This document shows, piece after piece, positions 16,787 through 26,152 of a DNA stretch of 64,000 nt. The DNA lies in NCBI GenBank assembly GCA_017512705.1, contig JAFWEX010000008.1:1-64000 (forward strand), written 5' to 3'. A program made the position numbers and the translations under genes. Positions within the stretch are counted from its first letter, which is position 1, and each line of letters starts with the position of its first letter. This DNA is from Paenibacillus sp. Its GTDB lineage: Bacteria; Bacillota; Bacilli; Paenibacillales; Paenibacillaceae. Under the pieces are notes generated by a model. The model searched no databases, was not told the origin of the DNA, and saw only the letters and a program-made list of their open reading frames with translations.

Positions 16787-17332
16787 ATGAAACCGGGAAT
16801 GATTGTGGCTGCATCCATTGTGACGACGATTACGGCAGTCATCTTGCTCGTGGTTTTTCAGAGCTTGCATACACGTACATGGGGCGGAGAAAGGGCAGAG
16901 CCAGTTACGGCATCTCATCAGCCAATCCAGTTGACGAACGAGAATCTGGTTGATGTACTGAGTTCCCTTCATATGTCCACGCCAATCGCCAGAGTGGAGT
17001 GGAAACAATCCATTTTGACACTCGACCTCAAAGTAAAAGGAAAGAATACCAGTTATACCGAAATTTATGAAAATATGGCTGCTGTAGTCGATCTGAGTTT
17101 TCGAACTGTTGACAATGTCGATCAGGTGCTGCTTCGAATCATGGCTGAAGATGAATGGATACATAAGCGTCATCTGCTTCTTGCTGCGGATATTCGGCGT
17201 GGTGAGTGGCCATTGTATGCGATCGACATGCTCCGAACTTGGAAAAGTACCACGTTTTCAGAAGAATTGAAGGATTGGTTTCATCTCATGCAGACGGAAC
17301 TGTGGAAGAAGCAGTTTGAAATGACAAGTTAG
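16787..17332 (+). CDS. Membrane-anchored protein of unknown function
   Basis: 181 residues: one N-terminal hydrophobic segment (about 6-24), then a soluble domain presumably outside the cell, with alternating hydrophobic strands (ARVEWKQSILTLDLKVKG) followed by a helix-rich C-terminus. I do not recognise a family. ATG at 16787 follows GGGAGGCG. It lies between mtrB and the heptaprenyl/menaquinone genes in the same direction and may share a transcript with hepS, although an extended -10 promoter lies before hepS. No catalytic motif is seen. Confidence 0.75.
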   Translation: MKPGMIVAASIVTTITAVILLVVFQSLHTRTWGGERAEPVTASHQPIQLTNENLVDVLSSLHMSTPIARVEWKQSILTLDLKVKGKNTSYTEIYENMAAVVDLSFRTVDNVDQVLLRIMAEDEWIHKRHLLLAADIRRGEWPLYAIDMLRTWKSTTFSEELKDWFHLMQTELWKKQFEMTS

Positions 17333-17375
17333 GGGTAATCAAATAGCAGGATTCAGTGCGTGTCCGATAAACATA

Positions 17376-17384
17376 TGCTATAAT
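17376..17384 (+). promoter_or_regulatory. Extended -10 promoter before hepS
   Basis: TGCTATAAT (17376-17384) is a perfect extended -10, with no good -35. Confidence 0.5.
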
Positions 17385-17439
17385 ATATAGGATTGTAGTG
17401 CAGAAATGGTCTAACAAAGCAAAGTCTCGGAGGATGAGA

Positions 17440-18291
17440 ATGAATTCATATCGCGTACCCCAACTAGCAAAGAAATACACGGATTACGACATGATTCGAC
17501 AACATACGGAAATCCCGTCATTTCCGGATAGTCGGGCCCGTCTGTTACAGGCATTTGTAGCCCGTACAGATGAGAAGATGGATCAAGAGCTGTACGCACT
17601 AGCGACATCGCTCGTTCAGTTGGCTATGGATACGCATGATCGAATCGATACAAGATCCGGTGATCGGGGAGAACAAGAGATGCGTTCACGTCAGTTAAAT
17701 GTTCTCGCTGGAGATTATCTAAGTAGCCGATTTTACCAATTGCTTGCTCATGCAGGTAAAATCGAAATGATCGGCAAGCTCAGTGGTGCAGTTTCCGAAG
17801 TAAACGCTCGTAAGATGACGCTGTATGATCGGATGAAAAAGCTCCTCATTTCTGCTGATGAATACTTGCGTGAAACGGTACAGCTGAGAATGCAGCTGTT
17901 TCTTTCATTTTCGGACATGATGCGTGATGCGGATAAGTCGTTATGGACCAGCTTGTTGAAGGAGTTCAGCATTTGCGAAACGCTCTCAGAAGAGATGAAT
18001 CGCATCCGTGACAATCACCAAGCGCTTCATAGTTATGCATTCTGGCATATTTATGAACATGGCAATGACGAGGAACGCAAGTATCTACGTGAAATGGAGA
18101 TCGAACCGCATGTATGGGGTTCTTTGGTGCTGAAATATAGCGTGAAGAAAATACTTCTGGACAAGCTTCGTGAATGCACACACCGCATTCAGCTTTTGCT
18201 GCAAGATGAGGAAGGTCTTCAGGATTTGCATGAGATCGAAGCGATTCTTGAACCGTATCTGTCTTATGTGCAGACTTCACATGCGGAGTAA
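17440..18291 (+). CDS. hepS: Heptaprenyl diphosphate synthase component I
   Basis: The non-catalytic small subunit of the two-component heptaprenyl diphosphate synthase, which supplies the menaquinone side chain. The 283-residue, mostly helical protein has the HEPPP_synt_1-type segments ...SRARLLQAFV... and LAGDYLSSRFYQLLA. The latter resembles the product-length region of prenyl synthases but lacks the Asp-rich motifs. ATG at 17440 follows GGAGG (17429-17433). Its partner hepT lies 2.6 kb downstream with menG between, as in B. subtilis gerC. Confidence 0.88.
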   Translation: MNSYRVPQLAKKYTDYDMIRQHTEIPSFPDSRARLLQAFVARTDEKMDQELYALATSLVQLAMDTHDRIDTRSGDRGEQEMRSRQLNVLAGDYLSSRFYQLLAHAGKIEMIGKLSGAVSEVNARKMTLYDRMKKLLISADEYLRETVQLRMQLFLSFSDMMRDADKSLWTSLLKEFSICETLSEEMNRIRDNHQALHSYAFWHIYEHGNDEERKYLREMEIEPHVWGSLVLKYSVKKILLDKLRECTHRIQLLLQDEEGLQDLHEIEAILEPYLSYVQTSHAE

Positions 18292-18317
18292 CGGAAGATT
18301 GAGGGGGAGACGAACGA

Positions 18318-19046
18318 ATGGGTAGCGGAGAGACTAAACCGAAAGAAGAATTTGTCCATTCGGTTTTTCAGAGTATAGCCGGCAAGTACGACGTCATGAA
18401 CGATATTCTGAGTTTCCGCAGGCATAAGGCTTGGCGTAAATTCACAATGAAGAAGATGAATATGTCCAAAGGCGATACCGGGCTGGATTTGTGTTGCGGG
18501 ACATGTGACTGGACCCTTGCTATGGCAGAAGCAAGTGAAACGGGGCACATGCATGGGCTGGATTTCAGCAGTAATATGTTAGAAGTGGGTCAGACAAAGA
18601 TTGATGCTGTGAACCGTTCGCAGCAGATCACGTTAATTCAGGGCAATGCCATGTCATTGCCTTTTGAAGACGATACGTTCGACTATGTGACAATTGGGTT
18701 CGGATTGCGCAACGTACCGGATCTTAGACAGGTTCTTTCCGAAATGAAACGTGTTGTCAAGCCGGGCGGTATGGTAGTCTGTCTGGAATTGTCAAAACCG
18801 ACTTGGCAGCCGTTTAAGGGAATTTATTATTTTTATTTTGAGCACATGTTGCCTAATATGGCTAAATTATTTGCCAAACGCTATGAGCAATATAAATGGT
18901 TGCCAGATTCTCTGGCACTTTTCCCGGGAAGAAAGGAACTGGCGGACATTTTTGTTGAAACAGGATTGCAGCAAGTGCAGGCCTATCCTCTGACCGGAGG
19001 CATCGCGGCACTGCATATTGGAACCAAGGAGAATCAGAATGCTTAG
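18318..19046 (+). CDS. menG: Demethylmenaquinone methyltransferase
   Basis: The SAM-dependent last step of menaquinone synthesis (UbiE/MenG family, also called menH in Bacillus). 242 residues with FxSIAxKYDxMND near the start (residues 16-29), the SAM-binding LDLCCGTCDWT (residues 55-65) and the UbiE signature NVPDLRQVLSEMKRVVKPGG. The ribosome site is GAGGGGGAGA. It overlaps the following prenyltransferase gene by 8 bases, consistent with one menaquinone operon. Confidence 0.95.
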   Translation: MGSGETKPKEEFVHSVFQSIAGKYDVMNDILSFRRHKAWRKFTMKKMNMSKGDTGLDLCCGTCDWTLAMAEASETGHMHGLDFSSNMLEVGQTKIDAVNRSQQITLIQGNAMSLPFEDDTFDYVTIGFGLRNVPDLRQVLSEMKRVVKPGGMVVCLELSKPTWQPFKGIYYFYFEHMLPNMAKLFAKRYEQYKWLPDSLALFPGRKELADIFVETGLQQVQAYPLTGGIAALHIGTKENQNA

Positions 19047-19905
19047 GAAAATTCGTATTTTTTTAGAAATGATCAAGATTGAACACACTCTTTTTGCTTT
19101 ACCTTTTGCGTTTATGGGCGCTATATTGGGATCTATGGTTGTCAACAACACGTTCCCAAGCTGGATGCAGATTATGTGGGTTTTACTCGCCATGGTTGGT
19201 GCACGGAGTGCTGCTTTTGGTCTGAATCGGATCATTGACCAGGCAATTGATGCCAAAAATCCGCGTACAGCGATGAGAGCCATTCCAGCAGGTTTGCTGA
19301 AAAATGGTGAAGTTATTATTTTCGTCATTGTCTCGTTTATATTATTGTTCTGGGCATCATCCAATCTTAATGTCCTATCCATGCAGCTGTTGCCCATTGC
19401 GGTATTCATGCTGGTGCTCTATTCATACACTAAACGCTTCACATGGCTCTGTCACGTCGTTCTTGGCATGACAATTGGACTTGCTCCTCTAGGAGGATGG
19501 GTGGCCGTAACGGGTACGATCGATTGGACAGCGATGGTGCTATACGTTACGATTGTATTCTGGACCGCTGGTTTTGACATCATTTATGCTTGTCAGGATC
19601 TGGAGTTTGACCAAAATGAGGGGGTGTACTCTATACCTTCCCGCTTTGGTCTTGTTAAATCGCTTCAGATTGCCAAGTTTTTTCATGTGATTACGGCAAT
19701 TGGTTTCCTTGCAATCCTGTTAATGACCGATCTGAGCTGGTGGTACGGTGCAGGAATGTTGATCACGTATGGAATTCAGCTCTATGAGCATTACATCGTT
19801 TCACCGAATGATATGAGTCGTGTACAGACGGCATTTTTTACCATGAACAGTGTGCTGAGTCTGGTCGTATTTACGTTTACACTTATTGATCTGGCGGTGA
19901 ATTAA
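19039..19905 (+). CDS. UbiA-family prenyltransferase, probably of menaquinone synthesis (MqnP type)
   Basis: 288-residue membrane enzyme with about eight spans. The first Asp-rich motif reads NRIIDQAIDAKNPRT (N-x-x-x-D-x-x-x-D, about residues 62-76) and the second CQDLEFDQNEG. Both are typical of UbiA prenyltransferases that attach a polyprenyl chain to an aromatic acid. With the UbiX-type gene that follows, it suggests the futalosine (mqn) route rather than MenA chemistry. That is inference from context. ATG at 19039 follows AAGGAG by 7 bases. Confidence 0.85.
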   Translation: MLRKIRIFLEMIKIEHTLFALPFAFMGAILGSMVVNNTFPSWMQIMWVLLAMVGARSAAFGLNRIIDQAIDAKNPRTAMRAIPAGLLKNGEVIIFVIVSFILLFWASSNLNVLSMQLLPIAVFMLVLYSYTKRFTWLCHVVLGMTIGLAPLGGWVAVTGTIDWTAMVLYVTIVFWTAGFDIIYACQDLEFDQNEGVYSIPSRFGLVKSLQIAKFFHVITAIGFLAILLMTDLSWWYGAGMLITYGIQLYEHYIVSPNDMSRVQTAFFTMNSVLSLVVFTFTLIDLAVN

Positions 19906-19907
19906 AG

Positions 19908-20525
19908 ATGCAGCAACCGGAGAAACAACGACTTGTTGTTGGGATTACCGGAGCGAGTGGCAGCATATATGGCATCCGATTGATTGAAACGCTGCTTGAT
20001 CTGGGTTATACCGTTCATTTGGTCGTCTCTAATGCAGGCTGGCGTGTGTTAAAAGAAGAGATGGACTGGGATGTTACAAACCGGGAGAACATACTTCAAG
20101 AAAAGTTCGGCCATCGCGATGGGGTGTTAATCTATCATCCTGTGAGTGATATTGGTGCCTCAATCGCGAGCGGATCTTATCTGGCTGAGGGCATGATTAT
20201 CATGCCCTGTTCTATGGGAACTCTCTCATCTATCGCTAACGGCTCTTCGGACAATCTGATGTCACGTGCAGCCGACGTTATGATGAAAGAGGGCAGGACT
20301 TTGATTCTAGTGCCGCGAGAGACGCCTCTTCATGCCATTCATTTGGAAAACATGCTTAAGCTCTCCCGCCTCGGTGTTCGAATGATACCAGCTATGCCTG
20401 CTTTTTATTACAAACCTCAGAGTATGGAAGATCTAATTTTATTTTTAGTTGGGAAAGTGCTGGATAGTTTGCGTATCCCGCATCAACTGTTTACAAGATG
20501 GGGAGAACCGGATGAACGGGGATGA
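19908..20525 (+). CDS. ubiX: UbiX-family flavin prenyltransferase
   Basis: Makes prenylated FMN, the cofactor of UbiD-type decarboxylases. 205 residues with the FMN-binding GITGASGSIYG (about 12-22), the conserved IIMPCSMGTLSSIANG block and PRETPLHAIHLENMLKLS. No ubiD gene is in the window. It lies 2 bases after the UbiA-type gene, so the two probably act in one pathway. Its TGA overlaps an ATG that begins what looks like a decayed mqnA. Confidence 0.93.
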   Translation: MQQPEKQRLVVGITGASGSIYGIRLIETLLDLGYTVHLVVSNAGWRVLKEEMDWDVTNRENILQEKFGHRDGVLIYHPVSDIGASIASGSYLAEGMIIMPCSMGTLSSIANGSSDNLMSRAADVMMKEGRTLILVPRETPLHAIHLENMLKLSRLGVRMIPAMPAFYYKPQSMEDLILFLVGKVLDSLRIPHQLFTRWGEPDERG

Positions 20526-20829
20526 TGTGGTCAAGCAGTACTTTTCTGGATAACAAGTTCAGAGATGTATGCCTCTTGGACATGTCCCCTGACTCCCGGG
20601 GTATCGGTGAGTGCTGATGGTAACGTAAAGATGTCCACAGTCTTGACCCATGCACCGGCAACTTCTGTACTTTTGATTCAGAACTAGTCACAGCGTTTAT
20701 TTCCCGAATATGGCATTCGAATTGGACTGGTAGGGCGCTGTGGAAGAACACAAGCAGGAACGGCAAGCCATGGGTGATCATTTTTGCCTTTTGGCTCGGG
20801 CTTGCTGGAGGGGAAGGTAAGCATGGAAT
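20522..20829 (+). pseudogene. Possible decayed mqnA (chorismate dehydratase) remnant
   Basis: A 338-base gap between ubiX and hepT holds no intact gene. An ATG overlapping the ubiX stop opens a frame that ends after 31 codons (20617). A second frame (from 20565) reads ...VSVSADGNVKMS... and HAPATSVLLIQN before a TAG at 20685. Back in the first frame, codons from 20624 to a TAG at 20827-20829 read ...GKPWVIIFAFWLG. These fragments, in this order, recall parts of MqnA (about 280 residues), which I recall lying between ubiX and hepT in other Paenibacillus. At least two frameshifts and internal deletion are needed. The identification is from memory and needs a translated search. Confidence 0.35.
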
Positions 20830-20863
20830 TTAGGACTGACAATACGCTGACACGGGTGAACGA

Positions 20864-21838
20864 ATGAAACTATTGGACATTTTCGGATTGTTAAAAAAGG
20901 ACATGGATTATATTGAAAAAGAACTCTATCGTAGTGTACAGGGTGAACAACAACTGCTGAGTGAAACTTCACTCCACCTGCTTAAGGCAGGAGGGAAACG
21001 ACTACGTCCTGTTTTTGTGCTCTTAGGCGGAAAGTTTGGTACATATGACATCGAGCGTTTGAAGCTCGTAGCCGTTCCATTGGAACTCATTCATTCTGCA
21101 TCCCTCGTTCATGATGATGTGATTGATAACGCTGGAACCCGTAGAGGCAAACCTACGGTCAAGTCTAAGTGGGACAATCGGATTGCGATGTACACGGGAG
21201 ACTATATTTATGGCAAAGCCCTGGAACTGACAGCTGGATTAGCCGAACCTGCGATTCACCGTATTCTGGCCAAAGCCATGGTACAGATGTCCATCGGAGA
21301 GATGGAGCAGATTCGAGACTTTTTTAATACAAGTCAGAGTGTGCGTAACTATCTGTTGCGCATTCGTCGCAAAACCGCACTTCTGATTGCTGTCAGCTGC
21401 CAACTCGGAGCACTCGCTACACGTGCACCTGACCATATCTCTTCTCTGCTCTATACCTATGGATATAACATAGGCATGGCTTTTCAGATTCAGGATGATG
21501 TTCTGGACTTAATCGGTACGGAGAAGCAGCTCGGCAAGCCACCGGGAAGCGACATGAAGCAGGGGAATATCACGTTGCCTGTACTGTATGCGCTTAGAGA
21601 AGAGCATCTGCGTGAGCCACTCCTGAAGGAGATTTCACGTGTACAGCATGAAGAAGGTCGTGCAAGTGCATCTGATGCCATTGGAATGATTCGCCAAAGT
21701 CAAGGAATAGCTAAAGCAGAAGCCCTGGCTGACCGATATATGAAGAAAGCGCTCGATGCTCTTGACCAGCTACCAAACATCAAGACAACCAAAAATCTGC
21801 GGGATATTGCTCATTTTGTAGTTAAACGTACCCATTAA
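20864..21838 (+). CDS. hepT: Heptaprenyl diphosphate synthase component II (polyprenyl synthetase)
   Basis: The catalytic subunit that condenses isopentenyl diphosphate units into heptaprenyl diphosphate, with HepS as partner. 324 residues. The first Asp-rich motif is LVHDDVID (DDxxD, about 84-88) and the second FQIQDDVLDLIG. Lys/Arg residues in AGGKRLRP at the start of the fold bind diphosphate. The ribosome site is weak. A 7-bp hairpin (CGAGCTC/GAGCTCG near 21869-21888) without a T run follows. Confidence 0.94.
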   Translation: MKLLDIFGLLKKDMDYIEKELYRSVQGEQQLLSETSLHLLKAGGKRLRPVFVLLGGKFGTYDIERLKLVAVPLELIHSASLVHDDVIDNAGTRRGKPTVKSKWDNRIAMYTGDYIYGKALELTAGLAEPAIHRILAKAMVQMSIGEMEQIRDFFNTSQSVRNYLLRIRRKTALLIAVSCQLGALATRAPDHISSLLYTYGYNIGMAFQIQDDVLDLIGTEKQLGKPPGSDMKQGNITLPVLYALREEHLREPLLKEISRVQHEEGRASASDAIGMIRQSQGIAKAEALADRYMKKALDALDQLPNIKTTKNLRDIAHFVVKRTH

Positions 21839-22030
21839 TGGGATATCGTTGGACACTCAGAATCTAGTCGAGCTCCACAAAGAGCTCGCCAACCTGACTC
21901 ATATTTCACGGAAATGTAAGGTACTGATGTGAAATTCCTCATTGGGAGGATATGAACATGTATGTTACAATCAAAGGGATTGCGTTTACATAGTGATTAA
22001 CTTTGAACCGTGAGTGAGGAGTGAATGGCA

Positions 22031-22474
22031 ATGGATCGTACATTTTTAATGGTAAAACCGGATGGTGTGCAGCGTGGTTTAATTGGCCGTATTATCAGCC
22101 GTCTTGAGGACAAAGGATTCAAGCTCGTAGCAGGTAAATTGGTGCAGATGTCGGAAGAACAGGCCAAGCGCCATTATGCCGAACATGAGGGCAAGCCTTT
22201 CTTTGATGATCTGGTTCGTTTTATCACATCTGGGCCCGTATTTGCTATGGTCTGGGAAGGTGACGATATTGTGGCACTTGCGCGTATCATTATCGGTAAA
22301 ACAAATGTGAAGGAAGCTGCTCCGGGGACAATTCGCGGAGATTTCGCTAGCCACACACCACATAATCTCATTCACGGGGCAGATTCACCGGAAAGTGCAA
22401 CTCGTGAAGCAGCGAATTTCTTTGAGCCTGACGAGCTGGTCAGTTATGAGAAGAGCATCGGAGCCTGGTTGTAA
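22031..22474 (+). CDS. ndk: Nucleoside diphosphate kinase
   Basis: Balances NTP pools by transferring the terminal phosphate through a histidine intermediate. 147 residues, the usual length. [13 protein letters not shown] at the start and [12 protein letters not shown] with the catalytic His are diagnostic. ATG at 22031 is preferred over 22025 because GAGGAG (22016-22021) gives 9-base spacing. It is next to hepT and cheR as in B. subtilis. Confidence 0.97.
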   Translation: MDRTFLMVKPDGVQRGLIGRIISRLEDKGFKLVAGKLVQMSEEQAKRHYAEHEGKPFFDDLVRFITSGPVFAMVWEGDDIVALARIIIGKTNVKEAAPGTIRGDFASHTPHNLIHGADSPESATREAANFFEPDELVSYEKSIGAWL

Positions 22475-22495
22475 TTATTAGCCAAAGGGTGATAT

Positions 22496-23290
22496 ATGAT
22501 GCTGGAGCAAGAACAACTAGACCCGGATTATGCGGGATTCATTCGTAAAGTTAAAGAGAGCACAGGCATTGATCTGGCTCAATACAAGGAAGGCCAGATG
22601 AAAAGAAGGCTGACCACGCTTCGGAATAAAAATGGCTTTGATACATTTTCCATCTTTTTTGATGCTATGCTGAAGGACAAGTCTTTATTCTATGAGTTTT
22701 TGGATCGCATGACCATTAACGTATCGGAATTTTGGCGTAACCCGAATCGTTGGGAAGTATTGCGCGATGAGATTCTGCCTGAACTGATCGGTTCCAAACG
22801 CAAGGTTAAAGTGTGGAGTGCTGCCTGTTCGACAGGTGAGGAGCCATATACCATTGCAATGATTCTGGATACGATGGGCATTCTGAAAGAAAGTTCCATT
22901 TCGGCAACCGATCTGGATGAAGGTGCTCTCGCGAAAGCTAAGGAAGGCCGTTATATGGAGCGTTCTCTGAAAGATGTACCTCCTGAAACTGTGAGCCGAT
23001 ACTTTAAGCAGGACGGTCTGATGTATCATATCGATGAGAAGCTTAAAAGTGCTATAAACTTTAGTAAACAAAACTTGCTGGTAGACCGTTTTGATGATGG
23101 CTATGATTTGATCGTCTGCCGGAATGTCATGATTTATTTTACCGAGGAAGCCAAAAACCTGTTGTATCATAAATTTGCAGCCAGTCTGCGCCCTGGTGGG
23201 ATGCTATTCGTAGGCAGTACGGAGCAGATTTTCTCTCCTGGACAGTACGGGCTGGAGACTGCAGAGACGTTCTTCTATCGGAAAAAATAA
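22496..23290 (+). CDS. cheR: Chemotaxis protein methyltransferase CheR
   Basis: Methylates glutamates on chemoreceptors with SAM, for adaptation. 264 residues: an N-terminal helical CheR_N domain (with [10 protein letters not shown]) and a C-terminal SAM-binding domain starting at [16 protein letters not shown], with CRNVMIYF later. ATG at 22496 or 22499 is possible. It stands apart from other chemotaxis genes, between ndk and aroC, the same place as in B. subtilis. A strong terminator follows. Confidence 0.95.
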   Translation: MMLEQEQLDPDYAGFIRKVKESTGIDLAQYKEGQMKRRLTTLRNKNGFDTFSIFFDAMLKDKSLFYEFLDRMTINVSEFWRNPNRWEVLRDEILPELIGSKRKVKVWSAACSTGEEPYTIAMILDTMGILKESSISATDLDEGALAKAKEGRYMERSLKDVPPETVSRYFKQDGLMYHIDEKLKSAINFSKQNLLVDRFDDGYDLIVCRNVMIYFTEEAKNLLYHKFAASLRPGGMLFVGSTEQIFSPGQYGLETAETFFYRKK

Positions 23291-23305
23291 ATCGGCATAA
23301 TATAC

Positions 23306-23348
23306 AACCGCCTGAGGTGCACACAGATGTGCTCAGGCGGTTGTTTGT
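23306..23348 (+). terminator. Terminator after cheR
   Basis: A perfect 11-bp stem, AACCGCCTGAG (23306-23316) with CTCAGGCGGTT (23332-23342), followed by TTGTTTGT. Confidence 0.85.
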
Positions 23349-23367
23349 ATAAGAAAAGGCGGCTTTC

Positions 23368-23396
23368 TTGTCAAAGCGGGTCAGCTATACTATAAT
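23368..23396 (+). promoter_or_regulatory. Promoter of the aroC-aroB-aroH operon
   Basis: TTGTCA (23368-23373), exactly 17 bp, TATAAT (23391-23396). The leader of about 55 nt has no terminator-like structure. Confidence 0.8.
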
Positions 23397-23458
23397 AAGC
23401 AAAGAAATTATGGGATTTTAGCAATGTGAAGTTTAACAGTTTAAAGGGGGAACGTATT

Positions 23459-24628
23459 ATGAGTTTACGTTATTTAACTGCAGGGGAAACGCACGGACCC
23501 CAATTGACCGCAATTATTGAAGGACTGCCCAGTAATTTGAATATTGACTTTGAAGAATTAAACTTCCAACTTCATCGCCGCCAGAAAGGGTATGGCCGTG
23601 GACGCCGGATGCAGATTGAGAAGGATCAGGCTACTTTTGTTGGTGGAATTCGTCACGGATATACGACAGGTGCTCCAGTAGCGCTCGTTGTTCAAAATAA
23701 TGACTGGAAGCACTGGCAGAATATTATGAATATTGAGCCGATTGAAGGCAGTGATGAAGAGAAACGCCGCGTGCACCGTCCACGCCCTGGACACGCTGAT
23801 CTGAACGGTGGTTTGAAGTACAATCTCAAAGACTTGCGTAATGTCTTGGAACGCTCCAGCGCCCGTGAGACAACCGTGCGTGTGGCATGCGGTGCTATTG
23901 CACGTCAGTTCTTGGCTGAGTTTGGCATTAAGGTTGCGGGACGTGTTATTCGCATCGGAGAGATTGAAGCTCCATACCAAGACCTTCCGATTGATGAATT
24001 GATCGCGGTGACGGAGGCTTCCTCGGTTCGTGTCACAGATGCTGAAACAGAGAAGAAAATGGAAGCATACATCGATCAGATTAAGCAGGAAGGCGACTCT
24101 ATCGGTGGAATCGTAGAATGTATCGTTGAAGGTGTTCCTGTCGGTCTTGGAAGCCACGTACAATATGATCGCAAGCTGGATGCCCGTATCGCTCAAGGTG
24201 TAATGTCGATCAATGCATTCAAAGGTGTTGAGATCGGCATCGGTTTCGAAGCAGGTACGATCCGCGGGTCACAGGTTCACGATGAGATACTGCATAGTGA
24301 AGATCGTGGATACCACCGTGCAACGAACCGTCTGGGCGGATTCGAAGGCGGTATGACAAACGGTATGCCGGTTGTTGTACGCGGAGTAATGAAACCTATC
24401 CCGACATTGTACAAACCGCTGCAAAGTGTGGATATTGATACAAAAGAAGCATTTACAGCTCAGGTTGAACGTTCGGATGCGTGTGCAGTTCCGGCTGCCA
24501 GCGTCGTGATGGAACATGTGGTTGCATGGGAAATCGCCAAGGCATTCCTAGAGAAATTTGGCGGGGATTCCATGGAGGAGATTCGGGCGAACGTTGCCAG
24601 CTACCAAGCACAACTGGAGAATTACTAA
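23459..24628 (+). CDS. aroC: Chorismate synthase
   Basis: Converts EPSP to chorismate with reduced FMN, the last common aromatic step (called aroF in B. subtilis). 389 residues with the signatures GETHGP near the N-terminus, [13 protein letters not shown] (about 104-116) and [15 protein letters not shown] at 23459 follows AAAGGGGG by 8 bases; an upstream in-frame start at 23426 has no ribosome site. First gene of aroC-aroB-aroH. Confidence 0.97.
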   Translation: MSLRYLTAGETHGPQLTAIIEGLPSNLNIDFEELNFQLHRRQKGYGRGRRMQIEKDQATFVGGIRHGYTTGAPVALVVQNNDWKHWQNIMNIEPIEGSDEEKRRVHRPRPGHADLNGGLKYNLKDLRNVLERSSARETTVRVACGAIARQFLAEFGIKVAGRVIRIGEIEAPYQDLPIDELIAVTEASSVRVTDAETEKKMEAYIDQIKQEGDSIGGIVECIVEGVPVGLGSHVQYDRKLDARIAQGVMSINAFKGVEIGIGFEAGTIRGSQVHDEILHSEDRGYHRATNRLGGFEGGMTNGMPVVVRGVMKPIPTLYKPLQSVDIDTKEAFTAQVERSDACAVPAASVVMEHVVAWEIAKAFLEKFGGDSMEEIRANVASYQAQLENY

Positions 24629-24629
24629 T

Positions 24630-25724
24630 ATGCGTCAGTTGACAGTTCAGCTTGAGGAACGCTCATATCCTATAATGATTGGCAGTGGTTTACTGGCTCA
24701 AGCTCCCCAATATTTTGAACAGGTGGGCTTAACCAAGAAAAGTCCACTTCTGATCATTACAGATGATCATGTGGCTCCGAAATACTTACCAACATTAGAG
24801 CAAACGTTGCGTGCAGCAGGATATGTTGTCGTATCCGCTGTAGTGCCTTCTGGTGAGACTTCAAAATCGCTTGCTGTTTATCAGGATATGATGACAGCGG
24901 CTATTGAAGGCAAACTTGATCGCAGTTCAGCGATCCTTGCTCTTGGAGGAGGGGTCGTCGGTGATCTGGCTGGTTTCGTTGCAGCTACATATATGCGAGG
25001 AATCAAGTTTGTTCAGATTCCAACGACGATTCTAGCTCATGACAGTAGTGTTGGGGGTAAAGTAGCCGTTAACCATCCGCTGGCTAAAAATATGATTGGT
25101 GCGTTCCACCAGCCGGAGCTTGTGCTATATGATGTGGATACGCTGCAATCCTTGCCACCGAGAGATGTGTCAGCCGGTTTATCCGAGATGCTGAAGCACG
25201 GACTGATTCGGGATGAATCCTTCGCACACTGGTGTGAAGAACATGCCGAAGCGCTGCTCTCCCTAGACCCGGACACACTCGGATACGGACTGGAACGTGG
25301 ATGCAGCATCAAAGCTGAGATCGTCTCCAATGACGAGCGTGAGAATGGAGAACGTGCACTGCTGAACTTGGGTCATACAATTGGTCATGCCATTGAAGCC
25401 ATTGCTGGCTACGGCGAGTTTCTTCATGGAGAAGCGATATCCATCGGCATGGCTGGTTCAGCACTCCTAGGTGAGAAACTTGGATCGCCAGCAGGGCTAT
25501 ATGAAGATACTGTTCGTATGCTGCGTGCTCTTCGCCTTCCAGTTACGTTGCCTGCGCACCTTGCCACGGATGATCTAATGGAAGCAATGATGCACGATAA
25601 GAAATTCCGTGAAGGGCACATGGTTTTTATTGTTCCTGATCGGATTGGTGCTGCCAGAATCGTGAAAGATGTGCCAATCACGGTTGTTCGTGAGGTTATC
25701 GAACTGCTCAGGAAGGGAGCATAA
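24630..25724 (+). CDS. aroB: 3-dehydroquinate synthase
   Basis: Second step of the shikimate pathway: DAHP to 3-dehydroquinate, NAD+ and metal dependent. 364 residues with LALGGGVVGDLAGFVAA (NAD-binding), the PTTLLAHDSSVGGK-like block (here PTTILAHDSSVGGK) and the metal-binding H in NLGHTIGHAIE. ATG at 24630 lies 1 base after the aroC stop, with GGAG inside the end of aroC. Confidence 0.97.
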   Translation: MRQLTVQLEERSYPIMIGSGLLAQAPQYFEQVGLTKKSPLLIITDDHVAPKYLPTLEQTLRAAGYVVVSAVVPSGETSKSLAVYQDMMTAAIEGKLDRSSAILALGGGVVGDLAGFVAATYMRGIKFVQIPTTILAHDSSVGGKVAVNHPLAKNMIGAFHQPELVLYDVDTLQSLPPRDVSAGLSEMLKHGLIRDESFAHWCEEHAEALLSLDPDTLGYGLERGCSIKAEIVSNDERENGERALLNLGHTIGHAIEAIAGYGEFLHGEAISIGMAGSALLGEKLGSPAGLYEDTVRMLRALRLPVTLPAHLATDDLMEAMMHDKKFREGHMVFIVPDRIGAARIVKDVPITVVREVIELLRKGA

Positions 25725-25729
25725 TAGCA

Positions 25730-26098
25730 ATGGTTACACGGGGGATTCGTGGAGCGACCACGGTTGAACAGAACAATGAAGAAGAGATTTTGAAAGAAAC
25801 TGCCGTACTGCTTCAGGAGATAGTTGACCGGAACAAAATTGTCCCGGAAGATATCTGCAGTGTATGGATTACGATGACTGGGGATCTGGATGCGGCTTTC
25901 CCGGCGAAGGTTATTCGCCAATTAGATGGATGGGAACTTGTGCCTCTCATGTGTGCACTGGAAGTGCCTGTACAAGGTGCCTTGGCAAAGTGTATCCGTT
26001 TCATGGTACATGTGAACACGACAAAAGCACAAAGTGAAATCCATCATGTTTATCTGAATGGAGCGCAGACACTGCGTCCTGATCTGGCAGGGAAATAA
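25730..26098 (+). CDS. aroH: Chorismate mutase (AroH type)
   Basis: Converts chorismate to prephenate, the branch toward Phe and Tyr. 122 residues of the monofunctional trimeric AroH class, with RGIRGATTVEQN at the start and a conserved R-x-x-x-H stretch near the C-terminus (KCIRFMVHVN). ATG at 25730 follows GGAAGGGAG. The trp operon promoter begins 20 bases after its stop, so the ar and trp units are separated by the TRAP leader. Confidence 0.96.
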   Translation: MVTRGIRGATTVEQNNEEEILKETAVLLQEIVDRNKIVPEDICSVWITMTGDLDAAFPAKVIRQLDGWELVPLMCALEVPVQGALAKCIRFMVHVNTTKAQSEIHHVYLNGAQTLRPDLAGK

Positions 26099-26117
26099 GC
26101 TATTTGAATGGGGATAG

Positions 26118-26146
26118 TTGTCAAACTGATGATTATCATGTATAGT
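26118..26146 (+). promoter_or_regulatory. trp operon promoter
   Basis: TTGTCA (26118-26123), exactly 17 bp, TATAGT (26141-26146). The predicted start is at about 26152-26153, directly at the first TRAP triplet. Confidence 0.8.
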
Positions 26147-26152
26147 GGGAAT

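Noticed and set aside
21952..21993. 13-codon frame with a GGGAGG site ahead of ndk
   Set aside because: Too short to support, with no sign of a regulatory role such as rare or repeated codons.
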